From contig CAWJXS010000008.1 in the NCBI GenBank assembly GCA_963846885.1, forward strand, positions 62,001 to 126,000: 64,000 nucleotides of DNA, written 5' to 3'. This DNA comes from RPQJ01 sp963846885 (GTDB taxonomy: Bacteria; Pseudomonadota; Gammaproteobacteria; Steroidobacterales; Steroidobacteraceae). The notes beneath the pieces are model-generated. The model saw only the letters and a program-made list of their open reading frames with translations. It was not told the origin of the DNA and ran no database searches. Numbering within the stretch: the first letter of the stretch is position 1; the number at the start of each line of letters is the position of its first letter. Shown in pieces: positions 9,086 through 15,716 of this stretch. A program made the translations under genes and the position numbers.

Positions 9086-9696
9086 GTCGCGTCGAGCAAG
9101 CCATCGCTGCCCTGGCGACGCTGCCGGCCATCGAGTGGGTCGCGGCGGCGCTGGCGCTGGGCTACCTGCTGCTCGCCATCCGGCAAAGTCCGTGGTGCTG
9201 GGCCTTTGCCATCGCCAGCGCACTGTTGTACCTGGCGGTGTTCACGCGCGCGGGCCTGTACATGCAAGCCGCGCTGCAGGTGTTCTACGTGGGCATGGCA
9301 GTCTATGGCTGGCGCACGTGGCGCGGCGTTGCGGGCGGCGCGCCCGTGGCGATCTCGCGCTGGTCCTGGCAGCGGCATCTCGTGGCGCTGGTCGCCGTTG
9401 CGCTCGTCGCAGGAATCAACGGTGCGCTGGTCGCGCGGCAGGCCGGCGGCGGCTGGGTTCCGTTCGTCGATGCGGCCATCGCCTGGGGCAGCGTGCTCAC
9501 CACCTGGATGGTCGCGCGCAAGATCATCGAGAACTGGCTCTACTGGATCGTGCTCGACGCGGCGATGGCCGCGCTGGCCGCAACACAAGGGCTGGCCGTT
9601 ACCGCAGCGCTCTTCGCGCTGTACACCGCGCTCGCGTTGCGTGGCTACTGGCAATGGCGACAGGATGAGCGCGCCGCACTGGTACGGCCGGCATGA
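9082..9696 (+). CDS. pnuT: PnuT, PnuC-family thiamine transporter
   Basis: 204 residues with about seven hydrophobic segments and PnuC-family motifs (RQSPWCWAFAIASALLY near residue 33; ENWLYWIVLDA near residue 155). PnuC homologues carry vitamin precursors by facilitated diffusion. Those in TPP-riboswitch operons beside TonB receptors are called PnuT and carry thiamine. The start is TTG at 9082, overlapping the previous stop. Its stop overlaps an ATG (ATGA, 9693) that is in the wrong frame for the next gene. Confidence 0.88.
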   Translation: MSRVEQAIAALATLPAIEWVAAALALGYLLLAIRQSPWCWAFAIASALLYLAVFTRAGLYMQAALQVFYVGMAVYGWRTWRGVAGGAPVAISRWSWQRHLVALVAVALVAGINGALVARQAGGGWVPFVDAAIAWGSVLTTWMVARKIIENWLYWIVLDAAMAALAATQGLAVTAALFALYTALALRGYWQWRQDERAALVRPA

Positions 9697-9753
9697 ACCG
9701 TACGATTTACGACTTGGCCGCAGGCAGAACGCGCAGCCCGCGAGGCGCTGGGG

Positions 9754-10611
9754 TTGCATGCCGACACCGCCGCGATGGCGCGTGCGCGTTTGACTCCGAT
9801 CCCGGGCAGCCTCAGTAATTTTGCGTGGCATGCAGTGACCGGCACGGAGGAGAACTTCGTGCGCCTGGCCCGCCCGGGCAGCGAGAAGCTCGGCGCCAGC
9901 CTCGATGCGGAGGCGGAGATCCTGCACCAGGTGGCCGCGGCTGGCCTGGCACCCGCCGTCGTGCGGTGTGATCCCGGAGCGAGGCTCCTGGTCACGCGCT
10001 GGATCGATGCCCGCAGCGACGTGCCAGGCATCACCGCTCCGCATTCACTGGAACAGGTCGGAGAGGCAATGGCGCGATTGCATGCACTGCACGTCCCGGC
10101 GCACCTGCGCCACGTCCGGTTCGGCGAACAGGCGCGCCTGCTCGAGGCAGCGCTGCCAGCGTCGACGTTGCGGGCTGACTTTACAGCGGTGGCCGCGGAA
10201 GTCTTCGCCCGACTCGACACGGAGCGGACGCTGGTCCTCTGTCACCACGACATACATTCGCAGAACATCATCATCGATGCCGGGCACAGGCTCTGGCTCG
10301 TGGACTGGGAATACGCGGGACTCGGGGCCCCCATCTTCGACCTGGCCTCGTTCACGTGCCAGGCCGACCTGTCGCCGACGGCCGCCCACGCGCTCTGCAG
10401 CGCATACCTCCGGGCTGGAGGGGCTGTCGAGCAGGACCGGCTTGCGCTCGCGTGCTGGGCCTTCGACTACGTGCAATGGCTCTGGTACCAGAGCCTGCGT
10501 GGCACGGCCGCAGACGGCCCGGAGCCGGTCGAAGTGGCGCGCCGGTCCGACCGGATCGAATTGCGGTTGCTGGAGCGTGCATCCGGGGTCTTGCGCTGCA
10601 ATAATCACTGA
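9754..10611 (+). CDS. Choline/aminoglycoside-kinase-fold phosphotransferase, probable thiamine kinase
   Basis: 285 residues with the catalytic loop LCHHDIHSQNIIID (HxDxxxxN) and the metal-binding LVDWEYAG of the APH/choline kinase fold. In a TPP-controlled uptake operon it is most likely a thiamine kinase that traps imported thiamine. The start is uncertain. The first usable codon in frame is TTG 9754, while the frame is open back to 9697 and reads plausible protein. An ATG at 9693, overlapping the pnuT stop, is in a different frame. Either translation starts at TTG or a one-base change separates the true ATG from the rest. Confidence 0.82.
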   Translation: MHADTAAMARARLTPIPGSLSNFAWHAVTGTEENFVRLARPGSEKLGASLDAEAEILHQVAAAGLAPAVVRCDPGARLLVTRWIDARSDVPGITAPHSLEQVGEAMARLHALHVPAHLRHVRFGEQARLLEAALPASTLRADFTAVAAEVFARLDTERTLVLCHHDIHSQNIIIDAGHRLWLVDWEYAGLGAPIFDLASFTCQADLSPTAAHALCSAYLRAGGAVEQDRLALACWAFDYVQWLWYQSLRGTAADGPEPVEVARRSDRIELRLLERASGVLRCNNH

Positions 10612-10643
10612 TTCGAACAACACAACGACGAACGGGTGCGAGC

Positions 10644-10961
10644 ATGGCGAAGATGGTGGTGACCGACCGCGACGGCAACGTGCACGAGGTCGAAGCCCGG
10701 GCGGGTCTCAAGCTGATGGAGACGCTGCGCGAATTCGATTACGGCGTGACGGCCATTTGCGGCGGCCTGTGCTCGTGCGCGACGTGCCACATCTTCGTCA
10801 AACCCGAATGGATGCCGCGGCTGCCTGCGCCGCAGGGCGACGAGAAAGAACTGCTGGTCGAGTTGCAGCATTACGACGCGGCCACGTCGCGCCTCAGCTG
10901 CCAGGTCGAATTCACGGACGCCCTGGACGGTCTCGAGCTGAAGATCGCGCCCGACGAGTGA
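10644..10961 (+). CDS. 2Fe-2S ferredoxin (adrenodoxin/putidaredoxin type)
   Basis: 105 residues with four cluster cysteines: CGGLCSCATC (three used) and a fourth Cys near RLSCQVEF. Spacing and length fit vertebrate-type/adrenodoxin-like ferredoxins that pass electrons to P450s or Rieske oxygenases. It converges with the MaoC/Rieske operon at 8 bases and is a candidate electron donor to those oxygenases. It could also be read from the thiamine operon, 32 bases upstream, although a thiamine role is not expected. Confidence 0.93.
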   Translation: MAKMVVTDRDGNVHEVEARAGLKLMETLREFDYGVTAICGGLCSCATCHIFVKPEWMPRLPAPQGDEKELLVELQHYDAATSRLSCQVEFTDALDGLELKIAPDE

Positions 10962-10969
10962 CCTGAGGC

Positions 10970-11428
10970 CTAAGAGGTTGCGAGCGGCCCCGTCTCCACC
11001 AGGTTGATGCTGCGACACGTCCAGGCGACCTGGTCGTGCTGGTTGCGCAGCGTGTAGCGGAACTCGACGATGCCGCGCGTCGGGTCCGATTGCGAGGGGC
11101 GCTTGGAGAGGCATTCGAATTGCGCGCGCAGCCGGTCTCCCGCGCGCACGGCCACCGGCCACTTCACGTCTTCCCACGCCACGCCGCAGATCCAGGCGAT
11201 GTCACCGCTGATCTCGTGATCGAGCCGGCGCCACAGCGCCATCGTGTAGATGCCGGACGCGATCACTTCGCCGAAGACCGAGCTCCGCGCGGCCTCCGGG
11301 TCCGCATGGAAATACTGCGGGTCGTAGGCGCGCGAAAAAGCGAGGAGCGCGTCCAGTTCGACTGTCGCTTCCTGCGATTCGCGCGTCTCCCCGACGACGA
11401 GGTCGTCGTAGTAGCGGCGTCCGCTCAC
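10970..11428 (-). CDS. MaoC-like (R)-specific enoyl-CoA hydratase
   Basis: 152 residues of the hot-dog fold with the hydratase motif AYDPQYFHADPEAA and a following GEVIASGIYTMAL. It probably hydrates an enoyl-CoA in the catabolic pathway. The GTG start at 11428 overlaps the stop of the upstream Rieske gene by four bases (GTGA), so the two are translationally coupled. A longer frame reaching 12835 exists only because the Rieske gene lies over another frame. Confidence 0.87.
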   Translation of the reverse strand: MSGRRYYDDLVVGETRESQEATVELDALLAFSRAYDPQYFHADPEAARSSVFGEVIASGIYTMALWRRLDHEISGDIAWICGVAWEDVKWPVAVRAGDRLRAQFECLSKRPSQSDPTRGIVEFRYTLRNQHDQVAWTCRSINLVETGPLATS

Positions 11429-12789
11429 TTCTCGCCGTTGACGTAGCGGTCGATTTCGCGCTGGTAGTGACGCAGGCGTGCTTCCTGCTGACCCCACAAC
11501 GGGCCGCGGAAACCGCGTGACTTCTGTCCGCGCTGCACCGCTTCGACCAGGTCGACGTCCTGGTTCAGCACGTCGCCCAGGTCGGCACGCGGCTCGCCCA
11601 CGAAGTGATGCTCGATGTTCGGCCGGGTCGCGCCGGTCACGTCCGTGTCCTTCGGCAGGCCCATCCAGCCCGGCACCGAATACTTCGGGTCGTCGACGTA
11701 ACGCACCAGCGTCATGTTGTCGTAGAAGAAACGCTCGGGATCGGTCGGGTGCGGCTGGAAGCGCATGATGAACACGCCCTCCGGGTGCATGCCGATCTGC
11801 ACGTTGGGGAAGTAGCCGGTCGCCCAGCTGTCGGTCAGCTGGCCGTCCGTGAACTTGTCGTAGTGATCGAGCCCCAGGCGCTTCGCGCGCGCACGCTTCG
11901 CTTTCTGCACCGCCTCGCGCACCTCGAGCGCAGTGCCCTGGAACGTGGCCGGATCCATGCCGGCTTCCAGCATCATGTACTTGAGGCCTTCGTTGACGTT
12001 CTCGCGATCGTGCATGCGATGGCTTGGCGTGCAGATCGGCACGATCATGCGCTGGAACCCGTTCGGGTACGTGTCGTACTGCGAGTAGTCCTCCATCACG
12101 CCCTGCGTCTGCGGGTGGATGTGCGGCAGGTGGTAGGTCTCGTAGAACGCGTCGACGCCTGTCTTCCAGTTCGCCTGCCACTCGGTGCGCACGTGACGCA
12201 CCACGTGCATCTCGTCGATCCGGTAGTTCTCGATGTAGCCGGGCGGCAGGCCGATCCACTCGCGCAGCGGCGGGGCCTTGCCATCCATGTTGATGAAGAT
12301 CAGGCCCCCGATCTGGTCGCAGCGCACGGGCGTGAGCCCGGGGCGGTGGGCCACCACTTGCTCGTCGAAGCTGTGCTCGTCGGTGATGCAGTCGAGCTTG
12401 CCGTCGATGCAGAAACGCCAGGCATGAAACGCGCAGGTGAACTTGGCGACGCTGCCGCGCTCGTTGAGCGCGATCGGATTCGCACGGTGCGGGCAGACGT
12501 TGTAGAACGCCTGGATGCCGCCATCCTCCTGGCGCACGATCACGAAGCTTTCGTGGCCATGGTTGAAGACGGTGTAGTCGCCTTCCTCGGGGATGTCCGA
12601 GGTGACGCCGGCAAGCAGCCACACGCGCGGCCACAGGTGCGTCCATTCTTTCTGCATGAATTCGCGCGAGTAATAGCGCGACGGGTCCGGCGCGGCGTGG
12701 CCGTTGTCCGGCTCGGGCTGCTTGGCTTCGAGCGAACCGGCGGGTGCGCTCAGGGTCATCGGCCACTGGGGCTTCAGGTTGGCAGCCAT
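11425..12789 (-). CDS. Rieske non-heme iron oxygenase, alpha subunit (1)
   Basis: 454 residues. The N-terminal Rieske domain has CPHRAN (about residue 98) and CAFHAW; the C-terminal catalytic domain has DAFYETYHLPHIHP, the family's iron-binding Asp/His motif. No beta subunit is adjacent, as for alpha3-type enzymes. It should hydroxylate or demethylate a ring-containing or carboxylated substrate using a separate ferredoxin. The ATG is 59 bases downstream of a palindromic operator (12849-12866) with a TATATT -10 at 12826-12831 (minus strand). Confidence 0.93.
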   Translation of the reverse strand: MAANLKPQWPMTLSAPAGSLEAKQPEPDNGHAAPDPSRYYSREFMQKEWTHLWPRVWLLAGVTSDIPEEGDYTVFNHGHESFVIVRQEDGGIQAFYNVCPHRANPIALNERGSVAKFTCAFHAWRFCIDGKLDCITDEHSFDEQVVAHRPGLTPVRCDQIGGLIFINMDGKAPPLREWIGLPPGYIENYRIDEMHVVRHVRTEWQANWKTGVDAFYETYHLPHIHPQTQGVMEDYSQYDTYPNGFQRMIVPICTPSHRMHDRENVNEGLKYMMLEAGMDPATFQGTALEVREAVQKAKRARAKRLGLDHYDKFTDGQLTDSWATGYFPNVQIGMHPEGVFIMRFQPHPTDPERFFYDNMTLVRYVDDPKYSVPGWMGLPKDTDVTGATRPNIEHHFVGEPRADLGDVLNQDVDLVEAVQRGQKSRGFRGPLWGQQEARLRHYQREIDRYVNGEK

Positions 12790-12848
12790 GATGCATTCCT
12801 CGGGTTCGCGCGGCGGAGGCGACCGAATATAGCAAAGGGCCGAAAAAG

Positions 12849-12866
12849 AAACAGGCCTGACTGTTT
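12849..12866. promoter_or_regulatory. Palindromic operator, site 1
   Basis: AAACAGGCCTGACTGTTT: perfect 6-base arms with a 6-base spacer. On the minus strand its arm CTGTTT lies 17 bases from TATATT (12831-12826), so it also serves as the -35 for the Rieske/MaoC operon. It shares this architecture with four other sites in the window. I infer binding by the TetR protein encoded at 41337. Confidence 0.75.
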
Positions 12867-13119
12867 TCTGCTGGTTCGGCTACTCGTACAGGTTGTTGTA
12901 AAAATACATCAAAGCCCCTGCATGACGTGGAAAGTACTTTTTTCCAAGCACTGCGCGACCATCGTATTTACGTTTTGCGTTGCAAAAATGAAAAACAGTC
13001 ATGATTGCTTTTTTTGTGTCGCTGCTTTAAAAAGCATCGAAAGCCGAGTCGAATCTGGCACCGACCGTTTCACTTGAACCGAGCCGCAGCCGCGGCATTA
13101 CTGACCGGGGGAAAGCTAC
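12867..13119 (+). promoter_or_regulatory. AT-rich leader and promoter region of the second TonB receptor
   Basis: This is the longest gene-free stretch in the window (12790-13119 in all) and is clearly richer in A/T than its surroundings. It contains a degenerate copy of the operator at 12993-13010, TTAAAA/TTTAAA candidates for a -10 at 13026-13032, and a GGGGGA ribosome-binding site at 13107-13112. No ORF or RNA gene is seen. Confidence 0.5.
12993..13010. promoter_or_regulatory. Degenerate operator copy before the TonB receptor
   Basis: AAACAGTCATGATTGCTT matches site 4 at 15 of 18 positions, with the left arm intact and the right arm at 4 of 6. TTGCTT is 16 bases before TTAAAA (13027), a possible promoter for the receptor at 13120. 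This is weaker evidence than for sites 1-5. Confidence 0.4.
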
Positions 13120-15666
13120 ATGACCGTGTTCCGTTCACGCACGACGCCGCTTGCTCGCATCGTTTCCGCAGTGCTTGCCGCCGCCGCCGCGCCCGCCGCC
13201 ATGGCACAGGACGCCACCGGGGGGCTCGAAGAAGTGCTCGTCACCGCGACGCGCGCGGGCATCACCAACCTGCAGCAGACGCCGGTCTCGGTCTCGGCCG
13301 TGACGGCCGAAGACATCGACCGCATGGTTGCGCGCGACATCTCGGGCATTGCGTCGTCCGTGCCGGGCTTCTCGGCCTCGCGGATCACCGCATTCAACGC
13401 CGCGTCGTTCGCGATGCGCGGTGTCGGCCTCACGGACATCATCGTCTACCAGGACTCGCCCGTTGGCGTGACCATGGACGACTTCGTGCTGCCCAGCGTG
13501 CAGACGCAGCTGCTCGACACCTTCGACATCGAAAGCGTCGAAGTCCTGCGCGGCCCGCAGGGCACGCTGTTCGGCAAGAACACGACGGGTGGCGCGGTCA
13601 ACATCCGCAGCAAGCGCCCGGACATGGACGAAATGGGCGGCGACGTGCGCTTGGGCTACGGCAGCTTCAACGCCGTGCGCGCGCAGGGCTCCATCGACGT
13701 GCCCGTCATCGACGACGTGCTGGCATTGCGTTTCGTCGGTGCGTACTCGAAGTCCGACGGCTACTACAAGCTCGGCGCCAACTATGGCCCGATCAATACG
13801 CTCAACATCTTCGGCGGCACCTTCGCGCCGTTCAACATCCCGGGTGTCACGGGCACCACGGGCGAGGGCAGCCCCAACAAGAGCTCGGGTGGCGACGACA
13901 ACCTCAACGGCCGCATCAAGGCACAGTGGAACGCGTCGGAGAACCTCACGTTCCTCGCGCAGTACGAAATCATGCGCGATCGTTCGGACGCCGTGCCGGC
14001 CTACAACGACACCCCGCGGAACGGTCCGTATCTCTGGAACGTCCTCGGCTTCACGCGTCCGAACGGCGACCCGATCAAGAACGTGGGCTCCACCCAGCGC
14101 CAGGACTCGCTGCTCAAGATGGGCGATGGCCAGGTCATCGACGTCGACGGCATCTACCTGAACATGGAATGGGACCTGGGCTACGGCACGGTGTACGCCA
14201 ACGCCGGCAAGCGCGACCAGGACGAGCACCTGCCCAACACCTACACCGGCGCCGCGCCGGTGAACCAGGCGACGGGCGAGGTCATTTCGCTGTTCGACGC
14301 GACGCGCGACACGACACGTGAAACGACGCAGTTCGAGGCGCGCTTCGCCTCGGACTTCGATGGCTCGGTCAACTTCGTCGCCGGTGTGTTCCAGCAGACC
14401 AACGACGCCGAGTTCTGCGTGGTGCAGGTGCTCGGCTTCATCGATCTTGCCTTCGACCTGGGTTCGGTCGGTGCGCCGCAGCAGCTGAACAACAGCACGC
14501 CGCAGGTGCTCTGCAACAAGCAGGACTCGGACTCGCTGGCCGGCTACATCGACGCGACCTGGGAAGTCACCGACCAGTTCTCGCTGTCGGGCGGTTATCG
14601 CATGACGCGCGACGAGCGTTCCTGGGCGGGCCGCACGCAGGTCGGCTTCGACATCCTCGACGACAACCTGAACAACGGCAGCCTCTCGTGGCGCGACTTC
14701 AACGACCCGCTGCAGGCCGGCAACTTCAACCGGTACCCGGGCGGCATCATCGTCAACGAGAACACGCCGGGCTTCGGCAACCTGTCCGAATCGTGGACCG
14801 AGCCAAGCTGGCGCGTGGTCGGTTCCTACAAGTTCACCGACAACCTGTTCGGCTATGCGACGATCTCGGAAGGCTACAAGGCGGGCGGTTACAACGACCA
14901 GACCGGCACCAGCGGCCTGATGGTCTCCGAGCTCACGCGCCCGGTCGACCCGGAATTCGCGACGAACTACGAAATCGGCATGAAGTGGGAGAGCGAAGAC
15001 AACCGCTTCCGCTTCAACCCGACCGTGTTCTTCACGGAGTACAAGGACGCCCAGCGCGCGGTGAACATCCTCACCGAGAAGAACGGTGCGCAGTTCCAGG
15101 AGACGGTGTTCTACAACGCGGCCGAAGTGGAAGCGAAGGGCATCGAAATGGAATTCCAGGCGGTGCTGACGGAATCCTTCCGGATTCGCGCGCAGGCTTC
15201 GTACCTGGACGCTTCGTACAACGAGTTCATCATCGACCAGCCCGGCCTCTCCGACCCGGCGTCGGGCGGCGTGATCCTGCCGTTCTACGGCGATTTCTCG
15301 GGCCTGCCGGTGCCGCGTTCGCCCGAGTTCATGGGTTCGATCCAGGCCCTCTACACGTGGAGCCTTGCGAACGGCTCCCGTGTCGAGTTCGGCGCGGAGT
15401 ACTACCACGAGGACGAGAACCTGTTCTACATCTCGGCGGCCGGTCGTGAATACGACGCCTACCTGGACGAGAAGAACCTGCTCAACGCCTCCGTGACGTA
15501 CACCGACCCGGACTCGAACTGGTTCGTGCGCGGTTACGGCAAGAACCTGACGGACGAGCGGTATCGCATCGCCTCGCAGTCGGTCGCCACGCTGTGGACG
15601 CACTCGCAGTTCGGCGCGCCGATCAACTACGGCATCGAGTTCGGCATGGGGTTCGGCTCGCGCTAA
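13120..15666 (+). CDS. TonB-dependent outer-membrane receptor of the catabolic cluster
   Basis: 848 residues. It has a signal peptide ending AAPAAMAQ, the TonB box LEEVLVTATRAG, a plug with DIESVEVLRGPQGTLFGKN and TTGGAVNI, and a long barrel ending MGFGSR. The family imports hydrophobic or large compounds across the outer membrane. Its position opposite a Rieske/MaoC operon and downstream of a regulon operator suggests that it takes up the substrate of the cluster. It ends in a strong terminator at 15691. Confidence 0.94.
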   Translation: MTVFRSRTTPLARIVSAVLAAAAAPAAMAQDATGGLEEVLVTATRAGITNLQQTPVSVSAVTAEDIDRMVARDISGIASSVPGFSASRITAFNAASFAMRGVGLTDIIVYQDSPVGVTMDDFVLPSVQTQLLDTFDIESVEVLRGPQGTLFGKNTTGGAVNIRSKRPDMDEMGGDVRLGYGSFNAVRAQGSIDVPVIDDVLALRFVGAYSKSDGYYKLGANYGPINTLNIFGGTFAPFNIPGVTGTTGEGSPNKSSGGDDNLNGRIKAQWNASENLTFLAQYEIMRDRSDAVPAYNDTPRNGPYLWNVLGFTRPNGDPIKNVGSTQRQDSLLKMGDGQVIDVDGIYLNMEWDLGYGTVYANAGKRDQDEHLPNTYTGAAPVNQATGEVISLFDATRDTTRETTQFEARFASDFDGSVNFVAGVFQQTNDAEFCVVQVLGFIDLAFDLGSVGAPQQLNNSTPQVLCNKQDSDSLAGYIDATWEVTDQFSLSGGYRMTRDERSWAGRTQVGFDILDDNLNNGSLSWRDFNDPLQAGNFNRYPGGIIVNENTPGFGNLSESWTEPSWRVVGSYKFTDNLFGYATISEGYKAGGYNDQTGTSGLMVSELTRPVDPEFATNYEIGMKWESEDNRFRFNPTVFFTEYKDAQRAVNILTEKNGAQFQETVFYNAAEVEAKGIEMEFQAVLTESFRIRAQASYLDASYNEFIIDQPGLSDPASGGVILPFYGDFSGLPVPRSPEFMGSIQALYTWSLANGSRVEFGAEYYHEDENLFYISAAGREYDAYLDEKNLLNASVTYTDPDSNWFVRGYGKNLTDERYRIASQSVATLWTHSQFGAPINYGIEFGMGFGSR

Positions 15667-15690
15667 ACCCGCGGCGCTGACGTAGAACGA

Positions 15691-15716
15691 AATAGGCCGG
15701 CGCAAGCCGGCCTATT
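15691..15716 (+). terminator. Intrinsic terminator of the TonB receptor gene
   Basis: A perfect 11-base stem, AATAGGCCGGC / GCCGGCCTATT, with a GCAA tetraloop, followed by a run of eight T (through 15722). On the other strand the stem contains the stop codon of the P-type ATPase (15712-15714) and is preceded by its AAA codons. It may therefore act in both directions. Confidence 0.9.

Noticed and set aside
6659..9223. Minus-strand open frame of 854 codons opposite the thiamine receptor
   Set aside because: Shadow of the receptor, the YkoF-like gene and pnuT; no motifs.
13135..15705. Minus-strand open frame of 856 codons opposite the TonB receptor
   Set aside because: The plus-strand protein has TonB box, plug and barrel; the antisense product is low-complexity.
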